A stretch of 64,000 bases of DNA from Fictibacillus phosphorivorans. GTDB lineage: Bacteria > Bacillota > Bacilli > Bacillales > Fictibacillaceae. The notes under the pieces were generated by a model. That model saw only the letters and a list, made by a program, of their open reading frames with translations. It ran no database searches and was not told the origin of the DNA. A program made the position numbers and the translations under genes. Position 1 is the stretch's first letter, and every line of letters starts with the position of its first letter. The stretch spans positions 558,001 to 622,000 of the forward strand of contig NZ_LRFC01000023.1 of assembly GCF_001619875.1 (NCBI RefSeq). The letters are read 5' to 3'. This document shows, one piece after another, positions 8,036-16,158 of the stretch.

Positions 8036-8642
8036 CCTGATTCACACTCCATATCTCGCTGTCATTGTTTTTACTTTGTCTCGCAATCCAGCAACCTGAT
8101 ATAAAATCAATTAAAAAATGTGCAAAAAAAGGAACCCAAATATTTTCTGTCCATTCATAGAGGATCCCAAGCCAAAAACTAAGACCCGTAACGATGCTAA
8201 ATAGAATCGGTTTTTTTATATACCTGACATGCAATAGAGCGAATATAATACTTGTGAAAGTCAAGCCGACTAAAGGTTGTAGGACTCCACGAAATAACCA
8301 TTCTTCAGCAAAAGCGATAATTCCTGTCAGAATCAGAATATGCAGATAAGAAAGTGAACTGAATATTTTTTCGTTTATTCCACCGTCATCTAAAGCTTCA
8401 GGGGGAAGCCGTTTTTTTAGTTGGATCGATAGAAAAGGTAAAAACAAACCTGTTCCAAAAGCGATTAACCACTCGTTTAGAGAAAGTGAAAGCTGGTTAA
8501 AGTCCCAAGGAAACGGTACGTTAAATAAATAGGCTGCGCCTAATGAGGCCGCTATGAATAAACTCTGTGAAAGATAAACATTCAGTACAAGCTCTTTATG
8601 TGTGATCTGATCGATCCAGTTGTTCTTTGCAGGTTTGCTCAT
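8016..8642 (-). CDS. ypbD: CPBP-family intramembrane metalloprotease YpbD
   Basis: A 208-aa multi-pass membrane protein of the CPBP (CAAX protease and bacteriocin-processing) family. It carries the glutamate pair and arginine of the first motif (FAEEWLFRG), a histidine in the LLHVRY segment, and a C-terminal FFAHFLIDFISG motif that supplies the last metal-binding His. The start at 8642 forms an ATGA overlap with the recS stop, which indicates translational coupling; the longer frame has no better site. The substrate is unknown. Confidence 0.83.
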   Translation of the reverse strand: MSKPAKNNWIDQITHKELVLNVYLSQSLFIAASLGAAYLFNVPFPWDFNQLSLSLNEWLIAFGTGLFLPFLSIQLKKRLPPEALDDGGINEKIFSSLSYLHILILTGIIAFAEEWLFRGVLQPLVGLTFTSIIFALLHVRYIKKPILFSIVTGLSFWLGILYEWTENIWVPFFAHFLIDFISGCWIARQSKNNDSEIWSVNQDDEGSG

Positions 8643-10144
8643 GCTTGTTTGTACACTTCCTGTCTGAATAATCGTTTTAATTCTTCTTCCCAATGTTCAT
8701 AGAAAGTGTTTCGTTGATCATGGCTTCCATAAAAGAAAGAGATTTCAGCTTCACAATTGCTGCAGCAAAAATCTGTTTGTTCAAACTCATTCTCACCGAA
8801 ATAATTGAGCAATCCCTTTCGTTTGCAATCGATATCTGTTACCCACGTTTCAATCATTCGCAGGGACTTTATTTTTTCGGCTTTTCTTTGTTCGATCTTC
8901 TGTTTCAGTCTTAACTTGAAAGCTGTTTTCTCATCGACTGAGATGCCTGATTTGTTCAAAAGGCCGTTTTTATTCAAATGATACTCCATAAAGCGGTAAC
9001 CTGTTTCTGATAGTCCCGCAAGCTGCAATTTTTCTGAAAATGTATGATGATCCTTTTGCATGTGATCTGAAAACAGATAATCAATCTGTGCAGCATCTGG
9101 CAATTCATGATCAATAAAATGAAACGGAATTTCAAGATCTGCTGGATGATATAAAAGTATTGCAACAGATTGTTTTGAGTCCCTTCCTGCTCTTCCGATC
9201 TCTTGTATATAACCTTCTATTGAAGAAGGAGTGTGAAAATGAATAACAAAACGAATGTCAGCTTTATTTATTCCCATTCCAAATGCATTTGTACAAGCAA
9301 TTAAATTCAATTGAGATTGAAGAAACTGCTTTTGCACAAGCAGCCTTTCATCTGGATCCATGCCACCATGATAATATGCAACATCGTTCACTCCATGCTC
9401 TTGCAATAGCATAACGAGCTGTTCAGCTGCATTCCTCGTATTCGTGTAGATAATTCCAGGTCCTTTTAGTTTTTCTACAAGTTTCATAGCACGTTCAAAT
9501 TTTTGTTCATATTCTTCAAAATACTCAACAAAGATTGATATGTTAGGACGATTGATACTATGAACATGTATCTTCGCATCATTCATGTCTAAATGGTGTA
9601 GGATATCAGTTCGGACTTTTGGTGTAGCAGTTGCTGTTAGCGCAAGACAGAGAGGTTTTCCCATCTCTTTTTTCATACCAGCCAAGTCCAGATAAAAGGG
9701 ACGAAACTCATGCCCCCATTGTGAAATACAGTGTGCCTCGTCAACTACAAATAATGACCATTCTACCGATAACAGGATGGAGCGGATAAAAGGATTTTGG
9801 ATAATCTCCGGACTTACAAACACAAATTGGTAGTCTTTTATTTGTTTTAAGATTGCTTGTTTCTCATCGTGAGTTAAAAAACTGTTCAGAGCAACCGTCC
9901 TTTTAAAGCCCGCTTGTTTAAACTGATCAACTTGGTCTTGCATGAGCGATACGAGCGGGGATACAACGAGCGCCCTTCCTTTTAATAGATGGGCTGCCAT
10001 CTGATAGATCAGTGTTTTCCCAGTACCTGTTGGAAGCATCCCTAACACATCGTGACCTTTAAGCAAGTCCGAAATGATCTCTCTTTGTCCAGTTCTAAAC
10101 TCTGAAAAGTCGTATAGTTGTTTAAGCGCTGCTTCCAGCTGCAT
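8639..10144 (-). CDS. recS: RecQ-family ATP-dependent DNA helicase (RecS)
   Basis: A 501-aa superfamily 2 helicase. Walker A is LPTGTGKTLIYQ, and motif II is DEAHCISQWGHEFRP, typical of RecQ. Motifs ALTATAT, YYHGGMDPDER and GRAGRD follow. A zinc-binding cysteine cluster near the C-terminus (DCKRKGLLNYF, then FCCSNC) is present, but there is no HRDC domain. RecQ enzymes unwind DNA 3' to 5' in recombination and fork repair. Lying between ypbB and ypbD, this is the ypbC/recS type. The start at 10144 follows AAGGTGG; ypbB overlaps by about 23 bases. Confidence 0.93.
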   Translation of the reverse strand: MQLEAALKQLYDFSEFRTGQREIISDLLKGHDVLGMLPTGTGKTLIYQMAAHLLKGRALVVSPLVSLMQDQVDQFKQAGFKRTVALNSFLTHDEKQAILKQIKDYQFVFVSPEIIQNPFIRSILLSVEWSLFVVDEAHCISQWGHEFRPFYLDLAGMKKEMGKPLCLALTATATPKVRTDILHHLDMNDAKIHVHSINRPNISIFVEYFEEYEQKFERAMKLVEKLKGPGIIYTNTRNAAEQLVMLLQEHGVNDVAYYHGGMDPDERLLVQKQFLQSQLNLIACTNAFGMGINKADIRFVIHFHTPSSIEGYIQEIGRAGRDSKQSVAILLYHPADLEIPFHFIDHELPDAAQIDYLFSDHMQKDHHTFSEKLQLAGLSETGYRFMEYHLNKNGLLNKSGISVDEKTAFKLRLKQKIEQRKAEKIKSLRMIETWVTDIDCKRKGLLNYFGENEFEQTDFCCSNCEAEISFFYGSHDQRNTFYEHWEEELKRLFRQEVYKQA

Positions 10145-11192
10145 AGTTTCCACCTTCTTTAGCCAATACCAGCCTTATTTGCAAGTACGAGAGATGAGGA
10201 AATGCATCTTTAAACGGCCGGAGTCTATTTTCTTTAGTTGAATTATAAAACTTTTTTACTTCTTGAATCTCTTCTTCATCTATAAAAGGATGAATGGAAA
10301 ATTCGGAAATCTCACGCGCAAACTCAACAAGGTGATCTTCAATTGTACTGGCCTTAATGTTTCTTAACTCCATGATTTGTTGAAGTGTCTTTCCATTGTT
10401 CAGCATTTCATATGTACGCAACGCAGATTTCGTAAGTGCTGGAAGGTCTGTAAATGAACAAAACAAGGAATGGAATACTGGAAATTCCTGATGTTTTACA
10501 ACAGAGTTATAAATAATAGCATGCAGTACGGAACGAAAACGAAGAATCGTTTCTCTTTGACTGATGTCTGTCTCGCGAGCTATTTGTTCAAAAGTGCTTC
10601 CGATCCGATTGTATCCGGACAGCTTCCTCACAAAAACATCTACAGAAAGACGGTCAAGATTTAAGAGTAATTGAGACATTTCCCGATAAAGTGATTCCGC
10701 TTTTTCTTTTCTCTCCGTTTTTGATCGTGGAAATATACTTTTTACCTTTTGGACAGCCCTATGATCCCGAACGATTGGAGAGTATTCTAAATTGCCATAT
10801 AAAGAATTTGAGAGTGCCTGCACATATAGAGTAAGTACATGCCAGCATAGAGACTCTATAGAAGTGTATTTTAAGCCATTCAAATTTTTTAAGAATGAAA
10901 GTTTCTTCTTTTCAATTAAAAGGACTTGTTCCCCTTGTCTTGAAACTTTATATACTTGATCTTCAATTGAAGTAACCCATTTTTCGTTCAAAAGATTCTC
11001 TATCTTTTCTGTAAAATCAGCATACGTTAACCCTTTTAATGCTGCGTAATAGTGTTCAACACCAAACCATTGACTATCTGACAAAGATTGAGAGGTTTTC
11101 TTTCCTGTAAGGATGTAATAAATGCCTGAACTTCTTCTGCTGCCGTTTACTTTATGCAATACATCTAAGATAACAACATGACAAATATCCAT
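10122..11192 (-). CDS. ypbB: YpbB-like protein with C-terminal helix-turn-helix
   Basis: A 356-aa protein of the YpbB family, which in Bacillus is always found just upstream of the recS helicase. The C-terminal part (about 265-340: RTYEMLNNGKTLQQIMELRN and IKASTIEDHLVEFAREI) is the helicase-associated helix-turn-helix also seen at the end of longer RecQ proteins. This suggests that YpbB and RecS together represent a split longer helicase, an inference. It is the first gene of the ypbB-recS-ypbD-ypbE unit, with overlaps at the first three junctions. Confidence 0.85.
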   Translation of the reverse strand: MDICHVVILDVLHKVNGSRRSSGIYYILTGKKTSQSLSDSQWFGVEHYYAALKGLTYADFTEKIENLLNEKWVTSIEDQVYKVSRQGEQVLLIEKKKLSFLKNLNGLKYTSIESLCWHVLTLYVQALSNSLYGNLEYSPIVRDHRAVQKVKSIFPRSKTERKEKAESLYREMSQLLLNLDRLSVDVFVRKLSGYNRIGSTFEQIARETDISQRETILRFRSVLHAIIYNSVVKHQEFPVFHSLFCSFTDLPALTKSALRTYEMLNNGKTLQQIMELRNIKASTIEDHLVEFAREISEFSIHPFIDEEEIQEVKKFYNSTKENRLRPFKDAFPHLSYLQIRLVLAKEGGNYAAGSSA

Positions 11193-11409
11193 AATAAATC
11201 ACCACGCAATATCATATAATCTATCTTATCAGATTTAAGGTAATTTAAGAGTAAAAGTGTTATATTTTGAGGAAGGTTGGGAATAAAAGATAAGATGAGG
11301 ATACTAATTTTCTATTGAAAAGTAGAGGGATACTTATTACAATATGATTAGTAGACCCTTAATTTAAAATGGTTAATTTTGTATTAGCGGATATTTTTCA
11401 ATTCCTTAG

Positions 11410-11670
<261 letters not shown>

Positions 11671-11685
11671 TTATAAGTTTCCATC

Positions 11686-11711
11686 AAACCCTCTTTTTAG
11701 AGGGTTTTTTC
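11686..11711 (+). terminator. fer terminator
   Basis: A 9-bp stem AAACCCTCT/AGAGGGTTT with a 4-base loop, followed by TTT. Confidence 0.9.
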
Positions 11712-11862
11712 TATATTTTATTAAGGATGATTCTCATTGTCAATTAGTTTTATTGATTATGAAACCGCTATCTTAAAAAACATGGTTGTGCCCTTCTTCA
11801 GAATGTGTTAAATTATCAAAATATTGATACTACTTATATACGAATAATCAAGGGGTGGAACT

Positions 11863-13437
11863 GTGACAGCAACCATATTAGTATGTGATGGCATTACGAG
11901 TGATGGAGTTGAACCATTAGTAAAACTTGAAGGCGTAGAACTTATATTTGGAAAGCTTGAAGATATCGAGCATCCTGAGAACATTCAAGGCATTATGGTA
12001 AGAAGTGCAACAAAGGTCACTGAGGAAGTCTTAGAAAAATTACCTGGACTTCAGATCGTTGCTCGCGCTGGTGTAGGAGTAGATAACATTGATATTAACG
12101 CTGCTACTTCAAGGGGTGTTCTTGTCGTAAACGCACCTGAAGGAAACACGATTTCAACTGCTGAACACACTTGGGCAATGATGATGTCTTTAGTACGAAA
12201 TATTCCTCAAGCAAATCAATCCGTTAAACAAGGTGAATGGAATCGCAAGAAGTATACCGGACAGGAACTGTACCAAAAAACACTCGGTATAATTGGTATG
12301 GGACGGATCGGTTCAGAACTTGCAAAACGTGCGAAAAGCTTCTCCATGAACGTTCTTGTTTTTGACCCGTATTTTTCTGCGGAAAAGCAAAAAGAGCTAT
12401 CTGTTACTTCGGTTGATCTTGATACACTTATCCAACAAAGCGACATCATGACCGTTCATACCCCGCTTACAAACGATACCCGTAAACTACTAAATTATGA
12501 TAACTTAAAACATGCTAAAAAAGGTGCATTTGTTCTAAACTGCGCACGCGGTGGCATTATTGACGAAGAAGCACTTCTTCATTATCTAGATAGCGATCAC
12601 CTTTCTGGCTGTGCACTGGATGTTTTTGAACAAGAACCGCCAGTAAGCCGTTCGTTGATTGATCATCCGAATGTCATTGTAACCCCGCATATTGCAGCTT
12701 CAACGGTACAGGCACAAAAAAATGTTGCATATATGGCTAGTGACGAAATTAAATCTTATCTCTTAAACCAACCCTTAAAACACGCTGTTAATTTTCCATC
12801 ATTATCTAAAGATACTTATGAAAAGCTGATTGCTTATTATGATTTCTCCAACCTGCTAGGCTCGTTCACTACTCAATTCTTCAAAGAACCTGTTTCAGAG
12901 ATTTCCTTAGGATATGGAGGCTCTTTAGCTGATGCTGACACAACTTCGCTCACACGCAGCTTTCTCTGCGGGTTTTTAAAGAAGAGGCTAGACCGTCCAG
13001 TTAATGATGTTAACAGTATGGTTGCAGCAAAAGAGCAAGGCATTGTTGTTGGTGAAAAACACGGAACTGCTGATCATGGTTATCCAAACATCATTCATGT
13101 AAAAGTAACAGGTGTCAACAAAACGTTTACCCTTTCTGCAACACTCGTTAAAGGTTTTGGCGGCCGTATTATCCAATTGAACGGCTACACGGTAGACTTT
13201 GTTCCTCAAGGTTCACTTCTATATATTGAACACAGAGACACTCCAGGAATCATAGGTAAAGTTGGAGCGTTTTTAGGTGAAAGGAATATTAACATTGCAA
13301 CGATGCACGTTGGAAGAAAATCCGCTGGCGGAGAAGCAATGATGGTCTTAACATTTGACACTCAGCTCCCGGAATCTACTCAAAAAGAACTTGCAAGTAT
13401 TGATGATCTTCTCGTATGTAAACCACTTGATCTATAA
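11863..13437 (+). CDS. serA: D-3-phosphoglycerate dehydrogenase
   Basis: A 524-aa enzyme that oxidises 3-phosphoglycerate with NAD as the first step of serine synthesis. The order is a split substrate-binding domain, a Rossmann domain (IGMGRIGSELAKRAK, about residues 142-155), the catalytic CARGGIIDEEAL and VTPHIAAST segments, an intervening domain (about 310-445) and a C-terminal ACT domain (DTPGIIGKVGAFLGERNINI) that mediates serine feedback in the family. The GTG start is preceded by AAGGGGTGG. Length is that of B. subtilis SerA. No T-box or other leader RNA was seen upstream. Confidence 0.96.
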   Translation: MTATILVCDGITSDGVEPLVKLEGVELIFGKLEDIEHPENIQGIMVRSATKVTEEVLEKLPGLQIVARAGVGVDNIDINAATSRGVLVVNAPEGNTISTAEHTWAMMMSLVRNIPQANQSVKQGEWNRKKYTGQELYQKTLGIIGMGRIGSELAKRAKSFSMNVLVFDPYFSAEKQKELSVTSVDLDTLIQQSDIMTVHTPLTNDTRKLLNYDNLKHAKKGAFVLNCARGGIIDEEALLHYLDSDHLSGCALDVFEQEPPVSRSLIDHPNVIVTPHIAASTVQAQKNVAYMASDEIKSYLLNQPLKHAVNFPSLSKDTYEKLIAYYDFSNLLGSFTTQFFKEPVSEISLGYGGSLADADTTSLTRSFLCGFLKKRLDRPVNDVNSMVAAKEQGIVVGEKHGTADHGYPNIIHVKVTGVNKTFTLSATLVKGFGGRIIQLNGYTVDFVPQGSLLYIEHRDTPGIIGKVGAFLGERNINIATMHVGRKSAGGEAMMVLTFDTQLPESTQKELASIDDLLVCKPLDL

Positions 13438-13446
13438 ATTCACATG

Positions 13447-13480
13447 ATAAAAGCTCTGCTTCATGCAGAGCTTTTATTTT
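13447..13480 (+). terminator. serA terminator
   Basis: The stem AAAAGCTCTGC/GCAGAGCTTTT with a 5-base loop is followed by ATTTTTAG. Confidence 0.9.
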
Positions 13481-13503
13481 TAGTTGTTTCTTTGAAAACT
13501 CTG

Positions 13504-14316
13504 TTACCCTAACTCTACTACTTTCCTCTCTCCGCCTTTAAACGTCATTAGTTTCGTGTATCCTGTCTCTTTTGCTAACTGAATCGATGCTTCATAGTTT
13601 TCTCCAACTTGATGAGGTTCGTGGGCGTCTGAAGATAGCACGATCGGTATTCCTTTCTTGTAGCAGAGAGAAAGGAGTTCAGGTTCAGGATACAGCCTGC
13701 CAACTGGTTTCCGCAGCCCTGCAGATGAGATTTCCACACATGTCTTTGAACGGCTTAAAGCATCTGTTACACGGTCGTATTGTTCGAGTAAAAATTCCTG
13801 ATCTTTAGGAACATAGTTAAATATCTTCACAAGATCAAGGTGCCCCACGATATCAAATAAGTTACTCTCTGCAAGTGTAACGATTTGATCATAATAAGCA
13901 CGATACGTTTCATGAAGATCACGTCGGTCCCATTCTTTTCGGTACTCTGCCAGATCTATTCCAAAATCATCTACCCAGTGAACAGAACCAATCACATAAT
14001 CAAATGGATAGGATTTGATGAACGCAGCCATTTCGTCATGACGACCAGGAGTATAGTCCATTTCAATTGACATTCTCACGTCCATCCCACGTTGATCAGC
14101 TTGTTTAAACAAGTTGACATAATCGTCCATCTTGTAATAACGTCTTTCTTCCATCCAAGGTTTTGATACAATGTTCTTTGTTTCATAAAAGTGATAAGCG
14201 TGTTCTGATATCCCAAACTCTTGTATCCCTTTTTCTCTTGCGTTGTCTACAAACTGCTTTAGATAGTCAATCGTTAAAGTGCCTTTTTCCAGATGAGAAT
14301 GGTAATCCGTTAACAT
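13504..14316 (-). CDS. hisJ: PHP-domain histidinol-phosphatase (HisJ family)
   Basis: A 270-aa PHP-family phosphatase. Metal-binding motifs run in order: DYHSHLEKG (residues 4-12), a GISEHAYH segment, MSIEMDY, GSVHW, VGHLDL and SSDAHEP near the C-terminus. In Bacillus, HisJ dephosphorylates histidinol phosphate, the penultimate step of histidine synthesis. Other his genes are not in this window, so the assignment rests on the sequence family. The start at 14316 has AAAGGAG 6 bases ahead; the longer frame to 14376 lacks such a site. It is convergent with serA. Confidence 0.85.
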   Translation of the reverse strand: MLTDYHSHLEKGTLTIDYLKQFVDNAREKGIQEFGISEHAYHFYETKNIVSKPWMEERRYYKMDDYVNLFKQADQRGMDVRMSIEMDYTPGRHDEMAAFIKSYPFDYVIGSVHWVDDFGIDLAEYRKEWDRRDLHETYRAYYDQIVTLAESNLFDIVGHLDLVKIFNYVPKDQEFLLEQYDRVTDALSRSKTCVEISSAGLRKPVGRLYPEPELLSLCYKKGIPIVLSSDAHEPHQVGENYEASIQLAKETGYTKLMTFKGGERKVVELG

Positions 14317-14380
14317 ATTAATCTCCTTTTTTAAAAACGTTTTACCATATGTATCATGAATAGCTGTTTCAATCAAGAGT

Positions 14381-14470
14381 TTATGCTCCTAATTTAACTC
14401 CAATAAATAATACGCTAAGGCACATCATTAAAAACATCACTGCAAAAAAACGGTTTAAATAGTCTCTCAT
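14381..14470 (-). CDS. 29-residue single-pass membrane peptide
   Basis: The frame starts MRDYLNRFFAVMFLMMCLSV and ends FIGVKLGA. It has a charged N-terminus, one hydrophobic span (about residues 8-25) and a short basic end. The site AAGGAGGAC precedes the ATG by 4 bases (AAA plus one), stronger than most in the window. It lies 64 bases upstream of hisJ on the same strand. I do not recognise a family. Size, ribosome site and membrane profile support a real small membrane protein. Confidence 0.6.
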   Translation of the reverse strand: MRDYLNRFFAVMFLMMCLSVLFIGVKLGA

Positions 14471-14545
14471 TTTGTCCTCCTTAAGAAAAGTTAAATCAAC
14501 TTTATCATCCTATTCAAATCTGATTTTTTTTGAACCATTTTTTTC

Positions 14546-14577
14546 AGAAAAAAAAGCTCCCTATTCATAGGCAGCTT
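14546..14577 (-). terminator. Terminator after the ECF S-component gene
   Basis: On the minus strand AAGCTGCCTA and TAGGGAGCTT form a stem with one G-G mismatch and a 4-base loop, followed by eight T. It overlaps the end of the gene. Confidence 0.8.
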
Positions 14578-15091
14578 TCTTGTTCATATCTTTATTTATT
14601 TGTTTTTCCATTACGTAGAGAAGCGGTTTGTATAGTACGACAAAGAATACAACATTCCCAATCGCATGATTTAAATCGAACGGCAGACCAGCTATATAAT
14701 ACGGCCAAAATTTTTGCGTGAGTATTCCGCCCATTAACACTGACATGATGAAGCCAAATAAAAATCCGCAGAAACCAGCATATATAGGCAAGACCATCCA
14801 CGGTATTTTGTGACGGTATCGACCGATCAGACCGCTCATCACGGCAATAAGCCCCCAAGCCATCATCTGGCCGAACGACCATAAGCCATGACCTAACACT
14901 AGGTTTGTTGTTAGTGTACTCAAGATAGCAAGCAGCAGTCCGTGAATAGGACCCAGTACAAATGAAGCCAGAATGAGTATCGTTGTGTTTGGCTGAACGT
15001 TTGGTATCATTGCAAACCAGATTCGTCCTACAGTTAAAAGAGCTGCTAACAGGGCAATGATCGTCATTCTTCTTATACTGAGGTTATTCAT
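14561..15091 (-). CDS. ECF transporter S component, predicted for cobalamin (CbrT-like)
   Basis: A 176-aa protein with about six membrane segments and the usual S-component N-terminus (basic residues, then an ALLAALLTVGRIWF-like helix). S components bind a vitamin and work with a shared energising module (EcfA, EcfA', EcfT) encoded elsewhere. It overlaps the lipoprotein gene by 8 bases (ATG within the last codons), has no clear ribosome site of its own, and lies in a unit led by a cobalamin riboswitch. The substrate is therefore probably cobalamin or a precursor such as cobinamide. This is inference from control and context. Confidence 0.8.
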   Translation of the reverse strand: MNNLSIRRMTIIALLAALLTVGRIWFAMIPNVQPNTTILILASFVLGPIHGLLLAILSTLTTNLVLGHGLWSFGQMMAWGLIAVMSGLIGRYRHKIPWMVLPIYAGFCGFLFGFIMSVLMGGILTQKFWPYYIAGLPFDLNHAIGNVVFFVVLYKPLLYVMEKQINKDMNKKAAYE

Positions 15092-15488
15092 ATTTATGGA
15101 AATCGAACTCTAATGAATCTCCCGGCTTTAAAGTGATTTCCTTTGCACCCTTCATTGCTTCTTCTCCATTGACAGAAAAGAACCATGATGTTTTATCCTT
15201 TTCATTTCCTTCAATTCCTTCAATGCTGCTGATAAAAGCACCATCATATTGAGTTTCGATGTCAAAGTTATCTTGCATAACGTCCATTATTGTAGCACCA
15301 TCTGTTATATCAACTTTCTTTTCTGTTACCTTTTCTTTTCCATTGTCTTTCGTAATTTGAACCGTTACTTGTTCTTTTTTTGTTTCCTCTTGTTTTGGCT
15401 GATCCGCTGTTTCCTTTACTTCACTCGTTCCACAGCCTACGAGCATCATAATCATTGTGGTTAATACTAAGAGTAGTTTTTTCATCAT
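15084..15488 (-). CDS. DUF4430 lipoprotein, predicted cobalamin-binding
   Basis: A 134-aa lipoprotein. The signal peptide MMKKLLLVLTTMIMMLVGCG has a lipobox LVGC with Cys19. A Lys/Glu-rich linker (about 20-55) leads to a DUF4430 domain (about 60-134), which contains TIMDVM, WFFSVNGEEA and LKPGDSLEF. This fold resembles the C-terminal domain of animal transcobalamin. With the riboswitch upstream and the ECF S component downstream, it probably captures corrinoids at the membrane surface. An open frame continues to 15662 but runs into a dispersed repeat; AAGAGGT just ahead of 15488 and the signal peptide fix the start. No metal ligands are obvious. Confidence 0.85.
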   Translation of the reverse strand: MMKKLLLVLTTMIMMLVGCGTSEVKETADQPKQEETKKEQVTVQITKDNGKEKVTEKKVDITDGATIMDVMQDNFDIETQYDGAFISSIEGIEGNEKDKTSWFFSVNGEEAMKGAKEITLKPGDSLEFDFHKYE

Positions 15489-15549
15489 TTTACCTCTTTC
15501 TTGTCTTTCTTGAATCAAGGCTTTCCTCAAGTCTATGTTGCTTTTGAAA

Positions 15550-15682
15550 GAGTAGATTTCCGTTTCAGGTGCTTCGCTTTCGGCAGGGCGTGCGGTGAGC
15601 CTCCTGCCGCTTTGCACCCTAGGAGTCTCACCTGCCCCACTCGTCTTGCAGGAGTCTCGCACCTTCCACTACAATCAACTTT
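15550..15682 (+). repeat. Dispersed GC-rich repeat, copy A (subtype 1)
   Basis: About 130 bases with imperfect inverted ends. It shares long blocks with copies at 37230 and 61042, for example CGGTGAGCCTCCTGCCGCTT and CAGGAGTCTCG, and ends CAATCAACT. It lies between the riboswitch terminator and the lipoprotein start, so it is part of the leader transcript of the B12-uptake genes. Confidence 0.85.
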
Positions 15683-15765
15683 TCAATGAAGGTGATAAAT
15701 TAAAAATTAAAGCAACAGTTGTTTTAGAAAAAAAGCCATATATTCAAGTAAATTTTCGTACAACT

Positions 15766-15796
15766 AAAAAAATCCCCTTCGTCTACGAAGGAGATT
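15766..15796 (-). terminator. Riboswitch expression-platform terminator
   Basis: An 11-bp stem (15771-15781 with 15786-15796, one G-T pair) with a 4-base loop and seven T on the minus strand lies about 80 bases past the cobalamin aptamer. It would stop transcription before the lipoprotein gene when B12 is bound. Confidence 0.85.
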
Positions 15797-15878
15797 AATA
15801 GTATACAGGCAGTCAACAGCAGCCGGCCCTCCGGCACTGTTAAACATCCCCCTATCCTCGTAGGTCATGTCATGTAAC

Positions 15879-16037
15879 AAACAGGCAGGTTTCCTGGCTC
15901 TTGATCATCGTCTCCTAACACCTTCCCGTTTTCACAGTGGCGATACTTTAGGATTCTCACAATTACAGTGGCGGGACCGCAACGGCATTTAACCGTTTTC
16001 CCTATTAAGCTCATCCAAAAATGGACTGCACCTGTTT
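15879..16037 (-). ncRNA. Cobalamin riboswitch
   Basis: Read on the minus strand, P1 is AAACAGG (16037-16031) pairing with CCTGTTT (15885-15879). The conserved elements follow in order: TTAATAGGGAA, GCGGTCCCGCCACTGTAA, a second GCCACTG, and the B12 box AGCCAGGAAACCTGCC (15899-15884). These are the hallmarks of the adenosylcobalamin class. A terminator follows, so the switch probably works by early termination. It controls the DUF4430 lipoprotein and ECF S-component genes. Confidence 0.95.
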
Positions 16038-16158
16038 AACACTTATGAAATTTGAAATCACAATTCTTATTATAGCCTAATGGAGAAATTTGTGAAATCT
16101 TTATTTACTTCACTTATTGTTCCTTATGAAACAAGATTAATCGGGATGTATTGCTAAT

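Noticed and set aside
15489-15662. N-terminal extension of the DUF4430 lipoprotein
   Set aside because: Runs through a dispersed repeat and would put the signal peptide inside the protein.
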